Source: Deltaproteobacteria bacterium
GTDB lineage: Bacteria; Desulfobacterota; Desulfobacteria; Desulfobacterales; JAUWMJ01
Assembly (NCBI GenBank): GCA_030638575.1
Contig: DAOWEJ010000115.1
Location: 1 to 53,359 of the forward strand
DNA length: 53,359 nt
Direction of reading: 5' to 3'
Shown one piece after another: positions 17,979 to 27,272 of the stretch. The translations under genes and the position numbers were made by a program. The first letter of the stretch is position 1; the number at the start of each line of letters is the position of its first letter. Below the pieces are notes generated by a model. That model saw nothing but the letters and a program-made list of their open reading frames with translations. It was not told the DNA's origin and searched no databases.

Positions 17979-18991
17979 ACGCTCAAATACTGCTGTTTGA
18001 GCTTTAAAATCCTTTTTAAAGAGATTCTACTTTTTTTTTTCATTTCGCTGTTACTGGTAATAATCCTTAATATCTCTTCAAACCCTTTCTCAATATCCGG
18101 ACCTTTATGGCATATTAGAGCTATGTCAATATCTGCTGAAATTATCTGTTTTATTGCTGTTTTTATATCATAATGTTTTGCAACAGCTCCCATATCCAGG
18201 TCATCTGTCATAACTATTCCATTATAGCCCATGCGATCTCGCAAAAGATCTTTTGCGATTAACGAAGACATGCTTGCAGGCCATATAGGATCGATTTTTA
18301 TATAAAGAATGTGCGAAAGCATTATTCCTGCCACATTATTTTTTATTGCAGATACAAATGGAGGCAGATCAAAAGACTCCAGATCTAAAAAGTCTACTTC
18401 AAGGTCAGGCATATTAAGATGTGAATCCAATGTTGTACGTCCAATACCAGGGAAGTGTTTTGCCACAGCCATAACGCCTTTTCGCTGAAGATGCTTTACC
18501 ACTTTCTCTCCCATTAGAGATACCCATTGAGGATCATTCCCGAAGATACGATTTGCCATAATACTATTAATACCTTTTGGAGCCACGTCAAGAACTGGCG
18601 CCATATTCATGTTTATTCCCACATCTGTCAGCTCAGTAGCAGTTATCCTGGCAAAGTTTTCTGCATCTTTTGTGCCTTGCATGCCTGGATTTCCGGGGAA
18701 CTGAGTAAAGGGTTGTTTTAGCCTCGCAACCTGTCCCCCTTCCTGATCAACGGAAATAAATAATGGCGGCTGACCGCATGACATTGCATACTCTTGAATT
18801 GAATTACAGAGTCTTTTTATTTGATCCGGAGTCTTCAAGTTTCCGGAAAAAAGAATTACTCCACCCACCTTGAGCGTATCTATGAGGAACATGAGTTCTT
18901 TATTAAGCTTAGTTCCTTCAAACCCGACCATCAGGCGTTGCCCTGCCGTCTGTTCGGAAGAATATTTTTGAAAAGTTAAAGAAGTATTCAT
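17975..18991 (-). CDS. nagZ: Beta-N-acetylhexosaminidase (peptidoglycan recycling)
   Basis: The GH3 enzyme removes GlcNAc from muropeptides in the cytoplasm. The 338-residue protein has MVGFEGTKLNKE near 21, ISVDQEGGQVARL near 80 and KHFPGIGRTTLDSH near 160, which includes the His/Asp acid-base motif of NagZ. The nucleophile region is VMTDDLDMGAVAKHY near 260. No secretion signal is evident, in keeping with a cytoplasmic role. It converges on tsaD with a 4-nt overlap of stop codons. Confidence 0.92.
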   Translation of the reverse strand: MNTSLTFQKYSSEQTAGQRLMVGFEGTKLNKELMFLIDTLKVGGVILFSGNLKTPDQIKRLCNSIQEYAMSCGQPPLFISVDQEGGQVARLKQPFTQFPGNPGMQGTKDAENFARITATELTDVGINMNMAPVLDVAPKGINSIMANRIFGNDPQWVSLMGEKVVKHLQRKGVMAVAKHFPGIGRTTLDSHLNMPDLEVDFLDLESFDLPPFVSAIKNNVAGIMLSHILYIKIDPIWPASMSSLIAKDLLRDRMGYNGIVMTDDLDMGAVAKHYDIKTAIKQIISADIDIALICHKGPDIEKGFEEILRIITSNSEMKKKSRISLKRILKLKQQYLSV

Positions 18992-19233
18992 TGAATTCTA
19001 TTACCCTAACCCGGACAAGCCGGAATCAGAAATGAAAATATCACCGACATTAACGTTTGAGCCATAGAGGGCAAGATACTCGATTCTGGATGCTCGATGC
19101 TGGATAAAATGAGGAGCATCCTTTTTTAATATCCAGTATAGAAAGACCAGCATCCAACATCAGATACACAAGAGCTTCACAAGGTGTAATAAAAATATTT
19201 TGCCAAAAAACCACAAAATTTATAAATAAGAAA
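18992..19233. repeat. Intergenic palindromic words upstream of nagZ
   Basis: The stretch contains CTAACCCGGACAAGCCGG, GATTCTGGATGCTCGATGCTG, GAGGAGCATCC and, further on, CCAGTATAGAAAGACCAGCATCC, making imperfect long hairpins. No open frame or RNA gene was recognised. The remainder of the gap to 19393 holds a terminator hairpin and further CTATGAGCTATT words. Confidence 0.45.
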
Positions 19234-19257
19234 CTAATCGAGTCAAAACTCGATTAG
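19234..19257 (-). terminator. Probable terminator of the GGDEF/EAL gene
   Basis: CTAATCGAGT (19234-19243) and ACTCGATTAG (19248-19257) form a perfect 10-bp hairpin with loop CAAA. On the minus strand it is followed by TTTCTTATTTATAAATTTT. It lies about 135 nt beyond the stop of the minus-strand gene at 19394. Confidence 0.55.
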
Positions 19258-19393
19258 GGTTGCACGTTGCATTTTGTCTTTTGCGGGTTGATCTGTTGCA
19301 GGTAAAGGAATTTGTAGAAATGCCGAGATCGAATTCAGGTGATCCGTCACTAATCTACTATGAACTATGAGCTATTCTGTCTCGTTTTGTTGA

Positions 19394-21397
19394 TTAATCG
19401 GATAACATGCCTTTTAAACTGTATCGCTTGTCGGGATTCATCTTTGAAAACTTTTCGATTTTCTTAATAAGAGCATCCATTTTTTTCTTTTCCAGCGGTT
19501 TTGAAAATAAAAACCCCTGGGCCAGCTGGCATTTCATGTTTGAAAGAATCGAATGTTGTTCTGCTGTTTCCACACCCTCTGCAACTACGTTCAATCCAAG
19601 TTTATGAGCCAGGGACACAATCGTCTCAACAATATTTTTGTTTTCACCATGGGCATTGTTAATCCTGGAGATAAAGCTTTGATCCACTTTTAAAGTATCA
19701 ATGGGGAGTTGCTGTAGATAACTCATAGAAGAATATCCCGTGCCAAAATCATCAATAACAATTTGAACGCCGAAATCCTTTAGACGCTGAATTAAGGGTA
19801 TTGTTTCATGGGCATCCTCCATAAGTGCTGTTTCAGTTATTTCTAATTTCAGCCGATCAGGTGGCAGACCGTTTTTATCAAGGTTTTCCTTAATCTCATC
19901 AATAAGGTTCGGCCTTAGAAATTGTTTGCTGGAGATATTCACGCTCATAAAGAGAGGCAACTTACTTTTTATCTGCCCTTCCCACCTTCGTAAATCTATA
20001 CATGCTTGTTTAAGAACCCATCTGCCTATAGGTATGATCAGGCCTGTTTCCTCGGCAACGTGGATAAATGAATCCGGAAAAACCAGACCCTGCTCGGGAT
20101 GATTCCATCGGATAAGGGCTTCGAAGCCGATAATTGATATTGTATCCAAAGAAACAATCGGCTGGTAGTAAAGTTCAAACTCATTATTTGCAATTGCCCT
20201 TCTTAAATCCGTTTCTATCTGCAAGAGTTTTAAAGCTTTTTCATGTAAAGTTTTGTCAAAGATCTTAAATTGCGATCTCCCTTTTTCCTTTGCATGGTAC
20301 ATGGCGGCATCAGCATCGCGAATGATGTTTTCCGGTCTGTCATACACTTTAGTGTTCAAAACAATTCCAAAGCTTGCAGGTGCATAAATCTCACTTCCGC
20401 TTATATCAAACGGAACTTTCAATGATTGCTGAAGTCTTTCTGCAATTATTACAGCATAGTTTTTGTCTTCAATATCCTCTAAGAGAATTACAAATTCATC
20501 ACCTCCAAATCGTGCCAGTGAATCAATATCCCTCAATAAATCCTGTATTCTATTTGCAAAGGCAACAAGGAGTTTATCGCCGACATTATGGCCAAGGCTG
20601 TCGTTAATAAGTTTAAAGCGGTCTATATCCAGATAAATCACAGCAAAGAAATAATCTTCCCGTCTTTTTCCACGCTTTATCGCCATAGTTAGATGTTCCA
20701 TGAACAAAGCCCTGTTTGGCAGACCGGTAAGTGTATCATGAAATGCCTGGTGATAGATCTGTCTTTCAGCTTCTTTAAGTTCGGAAATGTCTGCGATGGA
20801 GGCAACATTTTTATCGATTCCAGGGATCATTGCAAAAGTCATCAGGATATCTTTTTTAATATTATTTTTATCGATGAATTTGCATTCGAAGTTTTTTGCA
20901 AGCAGATTAGAACTTTCTTTGTGAGCGGGAAGCAATTTTCCTGTCATCAATTTTCTGTGAGTTTTATCGTTGATAAATTTAGTCCAGGGCATACGATTTT
21001 CAACTTCATCCTTTTCATACCCGGAAAGATCTGAAAATTCTGAATTTGCAAGTGATATTATCATATCTTCGTCAATAATGATTGTTGCGGTACCGGTATT
21101 TTCAAAAATCGTTCGATATTTCGCCTCGGATTCTTGCAGTTCGACAGTCCGTTCCTTAACTTTGTCCTCCAAACTTATGTTCGCTTCTTTAAGAGCAGCC
21201 TTGGATCTGTTAATATTATTTAACAAAATTTGAGTACAAATGCTGGTAAGTAGTATAACCACTACTGTAATTAAAATGGTTAAATTCTGACTGGCACTTA
21301 TAATTTTTTCAAATATATAATATATTCCAGAAGCGCCGATACCGATAATTATTAAAGCACATTCATCAATTATTATTGAAATATTTTTTTGTTCCAT
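19394..21397 (-). CDS. Membrane PAS-GGDEF-EAL protein
   Basis: The 667-residue cyclic-di-GMP enzyme has two hydrophobic segments (about 9-30 and 36-57), a short coiled coil, a PAS domain (about 88-210), a GGDEF domain (about 215-380) and an EAL domain (about 395-650). The GGDEF active site is intact (RFGGDEFVILLED), as is EAL (GFEALIRWNHPEQG, DDFGTGYSSMSYL). Both cyclase and phosphodiesterase activity are therefore possible. It probably links a membrane or cytoplasmic signal to motility or pili. AGGAGC precedes the ATG, and a likely terminator follows. Confidence 0.93.
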   Translation of the reverse strand: MEQKNISIIIDECALIIIGIGASGIYYIFEKIISASQNLTILITVVVILLTSICTQILLNNINRSKAALKEANISLEDKVKERTVELQESEAKYRTIFENTGTATIIIDEDMIISLANSEFSDLSGYEKDEVENRMPWTKFINDKTHRKLMTGKLLPAHKESSNLLAKNFECKFIDKNNIKKDILMTFAMIPGIDKNVASIADISELKEAERQIYHQAFHDTLTGLPNRALFMEHLTMAIKRGKRREDYFFAVIYLDIDRFKLINDSLGHNVGDKLLVAFANRIQDLLRDIDSLARFGGDEFVILLEDIEDKNYAVIIAERLQQSLKVPFDISGSEIYAPASFGIVLNTKVYDRPENIIRDADAAMYHAKEKGRSQFKIFDKTLHEKALKLLQIETDLRRAIANNEFELYYQPIVSLDTISIIGFEALIRWNHPEQGLVFPDSFIHVAEETGLIIPIGRWVLKQACIDLRRWEGQIKSKLPLFMSVNISSKQFLRPNLIDEIKENLDKNGLPPDRLKLEITETALMEDAHETIPLIQRLKDFGVQIVIDDFGTGYSSMSYLQQLPIDTLKVDQSFISRINNAHGENKNIVETIVSLAHKLGLNVVAEGVETAEQHSILSNMKCQLAQGFLFSKPLEKKKMDALIKKIEKFSKMNPDKRYSLKGMLSD

Positions 21398-21577
21398 TTA
21401 ATGCTCCTGTAATCTCAATTCCAGCTTCAACTGTCTTTTAAGGGACTGCTTTTTTATAGCGTGATCTAAAATGAATCATAGAAACTTGTTGAGCTTAATT
21501 GTTTTTTCGGTTAGGCTTAGTATTGTTGATGAATTCATCTCTCCTGCATCAAGCGGAATTAATAAGTTCAAGAAAAA

Positions 21578-21736
21578 ATGAAAAGCTTTAAATCTTCAAA
21601 AAAATTTATTTTTTATTTTTTAAAACTACCATCAATTTTATTTTTAATTATTTCAGGTTTTATTTTTGAATTCATTATAGGTTTCCCCTTTCTTGTTTTA
21701 TGTGCTTTGGATAATATGTTTAACGAAAAAGAGTAA
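21578..21736 (+). CDS. Small membrane-protein ORF (52 aa)
   Basis: A complete ATG-TAA frame encodes a basic N-terminus (MKSFKSSKKF) followed by about 32 mostly hydrophobic residues, FLIISGFIFEFIIGFPFLVL and on to CALDNMF. This is enough for one or two membrane spans. Only a poor Shine-Dalgarno is seen. It lies alone between the GGDEF/EAL gene and tRNA-Arg. AT-rich DNA can give such frames by chance, so it is tentative. No family is recognised. Confidence 0.4.
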   Translation: MKSFKSSKKFIFYFLKLPSILFLIISGFIFEFIIGFPFLVLCALDNMFNEKE

Positions 21737-21852
21737 AACCTCCTGTTTCTTGCTCAAGCAATTTCCATTCAACTGTTCAACAATGCGTGTATTCTATTAT
21801 TCAGATTGAAATTTTTAAAATTTATGATACAGTATTATAAAAAAAGGAAATT

Positions 21853-21929
<77 letters not shown>

Positions 21930-21999
21930 ATTTAATATGATAAACGCCAAATATCATATGTTTTATTGGATGTCCATAATAATCACATAAACTGCTGTT

Positions 22000-22977
22000 A
22001 TGAAAAAAAAAGCCAAAAAACAAAACAAAAGCACTGTAAACAAACTAAAAAAAGACTCCGCAGGCTGGAAAAAGGATAGCAAAAAATCCTCAAGTCAATC
22101 TTCTGATAAGGCTCTTGTCAAATTTGACCCACTGCAGCGCTATCTGAAGGAGATAAGCGATCACAAACTCCTCACCCGCGAGCAGGAAAAGGAGTACGGC
22201 ATAAGAGTCCAGGAGCATGGTGACAGGGATGCTGCCTATGTCCTTGTAACTTCCAATCTTAGACTCGTCGTAAAAATTGCACTAGAGTTCCAAAGGGTAT
22301 GGATGCAAAATCTTTTAGATCTTATACAGGAAGGTAATATTGGTCTCATGCAGGCTGTCAGGAAATTTGATCCGTATAAGAATGTAAAGTTTTCTTATTA
22401 TGCCTCTTTCTGGATTAAGGCTTACATACTTAAGTTTATCATGGACAATTGGCGTCTTGTAAAAATCGGCACAACCCAGGGTCAACGAAAGCTTTTTTTC
22501 AAGCTAAAAAAAGAAAAGCAGAAACTGATTGACCAGGGTTTTGACCCGAAGCCCAAGCTCCTTTCCCAAAGGCTGGGAGTTTCAGAACGTGAAATCGTAG
22601 ATATGGATCAAAGGCTTAACGGGTGGGATCTGTCTTTGGATGCGCCCTTTAAGGATGATTCAGATACCGAAAGAATCGAATTTATAAATACTGCTGTCGA
22701 ATCAGCAGAAGACCAGGTAGCTAAAAAGGAAATTGAAGCCCTTCTTCATAACAAAATCTCTGAATTCAGAAAAAAAATGACTCCAAGAGAAATGGAAATA
22801 TTCGACCTGCGAATTTTTTCAGATAACCCTGTTACATTACAGGAAATCGGAGACCGTTACGGAATATCAAGAGAACGCGTTCGCCAGATAGAAAAGAATA
22901 TAATAAAAAAAATGAGGGAATTTTTTAAACGTGAAATTCCGGATTTTGCTTCATTTTCAGGTGAAAGTACTGCTTAA
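22000..22977 (+). CDS. rpoH: RNA polymerase sigma factor RpoH (sigma-32 family)
   Basis: Region 2 has the core-binding and -10 segment LLDLIQEGNIGLMQAVRKFD (about 105-124) and FSYYASFWIKAYILKFI. The sequence TTQGQRKLFFKLKKEK near 160 is the RpoH box unique to heat-shock sigma factors. Region 4 has ISRERVRQIEKN near 290. The 325-residue protein is longer than the usual ~285, mainly because of a lysine/serine-rich N-terminal tail of about 40 residues. It should direct heat-shock transcription. No Shine-Dalgarno is obvious. Confidence 0.9.
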   Translation: MKKKAKKQNKSTVNKLKKDSAGWKKDSKKSSSQSSDKALVKFDPLQRYLKEISDHKLLTREQEKEYGIRVQEHGDRDAAYVLVTSNLRLVVKIALEFQRVWMQNLLDLIQEGNIGLMQAVRKFDPYKNVKFSYYASFWIKAYILKFIMDNWRLVKIGTTQGQRKLFFKLKKEKQKLIDQGFDPKPKLLSQRLGVSEREIVDMDQRLNGWDLSLDAPFKDDSDTERIEFINTAVESAEDQVAKKEIEALLHNKISEFRKKMTPREMEIFDLRIFSDNPVTLQEIGDRYGISRERVRQIEKNIIKKMREFFKREIPDFASFSGESTA

Positions 22978-23049
22978 CAACTGTTAATAAAGACCAATAT
23001 TTTTTAATAAAGTCTGTAAACATCAAAATACTAGCGGGATATTATTCAA

Positions 23050-24762
23050 ATGAAAACTTTTTTCCCCGAGTTGATCATTGTTACAATGATAATCTCATTT
23101 ATTTCAGGTTGTATTTTTTATGAAAAAAAAACGCAATCTTCATTTGAAAAGCCTATTGCTTCTCACATACCTGACAGTGGATATTACTTTTTTACAAAAG
23201 CACAACTTGCACGAAAAGAAGGCGATTTTGAAAAAGCAATTGAAAATCTTACAGAAGCGATAAAAATTGATCCCGATTCTTTGTATCTTCAAAGAGAACT
23301 CGCTTTATTCTACGCTCAGCAGAATGAAGGCCAAAAAGCTTTGAGTGTTGTTGAAAGTATATTAGTGAAACACCCCGATGATGTTGAGACACTTATACTT
23401 TATGGAAAAATCCAACAAAACCTTCAAAATACCGATGAGGCTAAAAAAGCATATAAAAAAGTAATTGATATCGATAATAAAAAGGAGAAAATATATCTGC
23501 TCCTTGGCGGAATATACTTAAAAGACGAGAAAATGCCCGAAGCACTTAATGTTTTTAGCCGGCTTGTTAATAATTATCCTAATTCGTATCCAGGTCACCT
23601 CTTTTTAGGAAAGATCCATTTAAAGATGGACAATTATAAAGATGCTGAAAAACATCTTAACAGAGCTCTCAATTTACAACCTGAAATAATAGAACCCAGA
23701 TTTGAACTGATAAACCTCTATAAAGCCCAGGGCAAAACAAAGAACATTGATAAAATTTATAAAGATATCCTGGAAATAAATCCTGATAACATTCGAGCAG
23801 CTATTGAACTCGGCTATTTTTACCATATAAGAGGGAAGACCAAGGATTCAGAAAAACTCTTTATAGATCTGGGCAAAAGGAGCAAGTCAAAATTTGCTAT
23901 TATATTAAATATCATACAACTCTATATAGATAAAAAGGAATATGATGCTGCAATAACTATCCTTGAAGGTATGCTGAAAGGCGCTCCGGAAAGTTCGGAC
24001 ATTCATCACATTGCAGGCATAGCTTATTACGGTAAAAAGAAATTTGATAAAGCAATAATGCACTTTAAAAAGGTAAAATCCGATTCCAGGTTTTACCAGG
24101 ACTCAATAGTGCATGTATCTTTTATGTACCAGGAAAAAGGAGATATCAATAAGGCAATTAATTATTTAAACGAAGCAATTAAAAAGGCGCCGGACAATCC
24201 TGAATTCTTGTATTATCTTGGAACGTTTTATGAGGATACTGAAAAATACAAATATGCTGAAGAGTTGCTTAAACAAGCCATTGAAATTGACCCTTCCGAA
24301 GCGAAATTCCTTTTTCGTCTTGGTGTCGTTTATGATAAATGGAATCGAAAAGAAGATTCCATGGAAACAATGAGGGCGGTAATAAAGCTTGATCCCAAGC
24401 ATGCAAATGCATTGAACTATCTCGGTTATACCTACGCTGATTTAGGAATAAACCTTGATGAGGCTGAGCGTCTTATTAAAGAAGCATTAAAATATAAGCC
24501 TGATGATGGCTACATCACCGACAGCCTGGGATGGGTTTATTATAAAAAAGGGCTCTTCAATAAAGCATTAAAGCACCTTGAGAAAGCAGTCAAGCTGGTT
24601 CCTGATGATCCGATCATGCTGGAGCACTTGGGAGATGCTTATCTAAAAACAAACGACCGGGAAAAAGCTCTTAAGTTCTACAAACGCTCCCTTTTGAATA
24701 AAAAAAAAGATAAAAAAGAACTTGAAAGGAAAATAAAAGAGCTGACCGGTGAAAAACCCTAA
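23050..24762 (+). CDS. TPR-repeat lipoprotein
   Basis: The 570-residue predicted lipoprotein has a signal peptide ending in FISGC with Cys21 as the lipidation site. The rest is about 14-15 tetratricopeptide repeats, for example RKEGDFEKAIENLTEAIKID and KKGLFNKALKHLEKAVKLVP, with a lysine-rich end. TPR lipoproteins of this form usually scaffold envelope or secretion complexes. It is followed by a second lipoprotein gene, so both may act in outer-membrane assembly or export. The exact role cannot be read. Confidence 0.85.
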   Translation: MKTFFPELIIVTMIISFISGCIFYEKKTQSSFEKPIASHIPDSGYYFFTKAQLARKEGDFEKAIENLTEAIKIDPDSLYLQRELALFYAQQNEGQKALSVVESILVKHPDDVETLILYGKIQQNLQNTDEAKKAYKKVIDIDNKKEKIYLLLGGIYLKDEKMPEALNVFSRLVNNYPNSYPGHLFLGKIHLKMDNYKDAEKHLNRALNLQPEIIEPRFELINLYKAQGKTKNIDKIYKDILEINPDNIRAAIELGYFYHIRGKTKDSEKLFIDLGKRSKSKFAIILNIIQLYIDKKEYDAAITILEGMLKGAPESSDIHHIAGIAYYGKKKFDKAIMHFKKVKSDSRFYQDSIVHVSFMYQEKGDINKAINYLNEAIKKAPDNPEFLYYLGTFYEDTEKYKYAEELLKQAIEIDPSEAKFLFRLGVVYDKWNRKEDSMETMRAVIKLDPKHANALNYLGYTYADLGINLDEAERLIKEALKYKPDDGYITDSLGWVYYKKGLFNKALKHLEKAVKLVPDDPIMLEHLGDAYLKTNDREKALKFYKRSLLNKKKDKKELERKIKELTGEKP

Positions 24763-24814
24763 CCAGGATAAACAGGAAATTCGAAGCACTAAAATAATTA
24801 GTAACCGTACACGG

Positions 24815-24935
24815 CTTGAAACTTGAAATTGGAAATTAGAAACTTGGGAGAGCTAAACCGAGTTTACGAGTTGGATGCATTCATCAACAGTACAAAAGCA
24901 TGAAAGCCTAATTCCCAATTTCTAATTTCAACTCA
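24815..24935. repeat. Iterated-word palindrome (GAAATTGGAAATTAG)
   Basis: GAAACTTGAAATTGGAAATT on the left and CCCAATTTCTAATTTCAA on the right are partly complementary and could fold into a long AT-rich hairpin between two lipoprotein genes. The flanks CGTACACGG and CCGTGAACG also pair partly. Confidence 0.5.
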
Positions 24936-24968
24936 CCGTGAACGCTTACAATAATTCTTAATTAACTA

Positions 24969-25748
24969 ATGAAACTTATAAGTTTAATATTTTCCCTTGG
25001 AACAGCCGCTTTTCTTTTCTCTGCATGCAGCAGCCTGACAGGCAGGATACCGGAAAAATCCGCAGATCAGGTCGAAGCGCTGAATCTTCTTTCCTCTCTG
25101 AATATTAAAAATCACGGTCTTAAAACTTTTAAAGGAATAGGTAAGATAAAGCTGTGGCATAATGATAAACTTCAATTTAATGAGCGTGTTGCTTGGGCCG
25201 GCATGGACCCTGAAAGCCTTTTAATTGTTGTTTACGTTTCCGGACTTCCTGTAAGAAAAATTTCGACTAACGGAAAATGGCTCTACTATCTTGATTTAAC
25301 CAGCAAGCACTTTCCTTTTAAAAAAATACGTTCAGCTAATGCCAACCTTGATCAACTGGTTTCAATCCCGATTCGATCGAGCGATGTTGTTTCACTTTTA
25401 TCCGGCCGTGTCCCTGTTCACGAACATACTTCAGTCGGTTTACTAAAAAATAAACCGGAAAATGGTTATATACTTGTATTAAAGAAAGGATGGAGTGGCG
25501 TTATTGAAAAAATATATCTGGATGTAAACAAATCACAGGTTCAAAAGGTTGAGATATTCAATGCAGACGGCTCTCTTAAATATCGAGCAATATTTGAAAG
25601 AATGCAACATATTAAAGGTTATCATGTACCTTTAAGACTTGCAATTTCAAATGATAACGGTGACGGCTTTATGCTTGATATCGAAAGATACATGGCTGAT
25701 GTATCTGTCTCTTCTTCTATGTTTGTATTATCACCGCCTGAAAAATAA
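24969..25748 (+). CDS. LolB/DUF4292-like lipoprotein
   Basis: The 259-residue predicted lipoprotein has a signal peptide with lipobox FSAC and Cys20. The remainder has the beta-rich pattern of the DUF4292/LolB-like group, including FKGIGKIKLWHND near 56, VAWAGMDPESLLIVVYVSGL and repeated short strands. LolB-type proteins accept lipoproteins at the outer membrane. Its place after a TPR lipoprotein agrees with an envelope role, but the assignment rests on general pattern only. No Shine-Dalgarno is seen. Confidence 0.7.
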   Translation: MKLISLIFSLGTAAFLFSACSSLTGRIPEKSADQVEALNLLSSLNIKNHGLKTFKGIGKIKLWHNDKLQFNERVAWAGMDPESLLIVVYVSGLPVRKISTNGKWLYYLDLTSKHFPFKKIRSANANLDQLVSIPIRSSDVVSLLSGRVPVHEHTSVGLLKNKPENGYILVLKKGWSGVIEKIYLDVNKSQVQKVEIFNADGSLKYRAIFERMQHIKGYHVPLRLAISNDNGDGFMLDIERYMADVSVSSSMFVLSPPEK

Positions 25749-25888
25749 ACCTAAAAAATCAAGTTTCGCACTTATAGCTCGACATAAAAGATGTGCGCAG
25801 GCTACCGAAAATACCATTTTTCTCCAGGCAATATCAAACTTATCGTGCAGTGTGAAACTTGAGTTAAAACTTAAATATTTGTTAAATT

Positions 25889-27136
25889 ATGAAAGCGGAA
25901 ATTCTTGCTACAGGTGATGAAATCCGGTCTGGCGCTCTGGTGGACACCAACTCGGCGCATATTTCACAAAGGTTCGAAGAAGCCGGTATTTCTATCGTCC
26001 GACACAGTTGTGTGGGAGATGATCCTGACATTCTTGTTTCTATCCTTAAGGAAATCAGCAGCCGCACTGATGTGTGCATTGTAACAGGCGGTCTTGGTCC
26101 AACATCCGATGATATTACAGCGCAGTCCGCAGCTAAAGCCGCAGGAGTTAAACTTGTCCTTAACGATGAAGCTTTAAGCAGTGTTGAAGAATTTTTTAAA
26201 ACCAGAAAACGTCTTTTCAGTGAATCAAATAAAAAACAGGCCCTGCTGCCGGAAAGCGCTGAATGTTTAAATAACCCTGTTGGTACAGCTCCCGGCTTTT
26301 TTCTAAAAATAGGCCGATGCCGTTTTTTCTTTCTTCCAGGCGTTCCTTATGAAATGCGAAAAATGCTTTCAGATATTGTTTTACCCCGCATAGAAGATCT
26401 TCAAGGAAATGTCAGAACTTTTTGCCCAAAAAGAACAATTTCAACATTCGGCCTGACAGAAGCCGCCGTGAATGAAAAGCTGATCGGTTTTTCCGATATT
26501 TTTAAAGAACTGAAACTGGGACTGCGGGCCAAATTTCCTGTTATCCAGATAAAACTTTACGGAAACGGGGAAGATGAAAGTTATCTTAATGAATTATTGG
26601 AAAAAGCATCTACATGGATATCTCAAAAAATTGGAAAAAGGATAGTCTCTATAAGCGGCAGTTCCATGGAAAGTGTTGTGGGCGATCTGCTTTGCCGGAA
26701 AAAGGCTACACTGGCGGTAGCTGAAAGCTGTACCGGAGGACTTATATCCCACCTACTTACAAATGTACCGGGAAGTTCGGACTATTTTCTCTTTTCAGGT
26801 GTAACCTATTCAAATGAGGCCAAAATAAGGGTGCTGGGTATCTCCTCTTCTACACTAAATAGATATGGTGCTGTGCATGAAGAGACTGCAAAGGAGATGG
26901 CAAAAGGTGCACAACGTATTTCCGGTGCAACTTATGGCCTTTCGACAACAGGTATTGCAGGACCCGATGGCGGAGCCGAGAACAAGCCTGTTGGGACAGT
27001 CTGCATTGGTCTTGCGACCCCTGACACTGTCCTGGCAAATCGGTTTCACTTTTCTTTTTTCAACCGTCTAATGAATAAAAAAATCTTCGCTATGACAGCG
27101 CTGGATCTCTTGCGGAAAGAACTTTTACGCACTTAA
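25889..27136 (+). CDS. cinA: CinA family nicotinamide-nucleotide amidase
   Basis: The 415-residue protein has an N-terminal MoaB/MogA-like domain (1-~170) starting EILATGDEIRSGALVDTNS, with VTGGLGPTSDDIT near 69 and FFFLPGVPYEM near 148. Its C-terminal PncC amidase domain (about 255-410) has VAESCTGGLISHLLTNVPGS and GIAGPDGGAENKPVGTV. It hydrolyses nicotinamide mononucleotide in NAD recycling and is historically a competence-induced protein. The pgpA-cinA-recA order found in many bacteria is not kept here; pgpA is at 5.8 kb. Confidence 0.93.
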   Translation: MKAEILATGDEIRSGALVDTNSAHISQRFEEAGISIVRHSCVGDDPDILVSILKEISSRTDVCIVTGGLGPTSDDITAQSAAKAAGVKLVLNDEALSSVEEFFKTRKRLFSESNKKQALLPESAECLNNPVGTAPGFFLKIGRCRFFFLPGVPYEMRKMLSDIVLPRIEDLQGNVRTFCPKRTISTFGLTEAAVNEKLIGFSDIFKELKLGLRAKFPVIQIKLYGNGEDESYLNELLEKASTWISQKIGKRIVSISGSSMESVVGDLLCRKKATLAVAESCTGGLISHLLTNVPGSSDYFLFSGVTYSNEAKIRVLGISSSTLNRYGAVHEETAKEMAKGAQRISGATYGLSTTGIAGPDGGAENKPVGTVCIGLATPDTVLANRFHFSFFNRLMNKKIFAMTALDLLRKELLRT

Positions 27137-27196
27137 AAAAATTCGTACCCTATAGAGGCAGATCTACGGCATTTTGCGACAAAAAATCATTTCTTC

Positions 27197-27272
27197 CTGC
27201 CACCAAGTTAAAAAGCCACGAAGCAAATCATTATAAAACATTTTCTTTGTGTCTTTGTGACTTGGTGGCAAA
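27197..27272. repeat. Palindrome of the CACCAAGTCACAAAGA type
   Basis: GCCACCAAGTTAAAAAGCCACG on the left faces CTTTGTGACTTGGTGGC on the right, giving a long imperfect inverted repeat. Its right half is translated as the C-terminal tail of the alpha/beta hydrolase. Similar CACCAAG/CACGAAG words are common intergenic elements in other bacteria. Confidence 0.6.
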
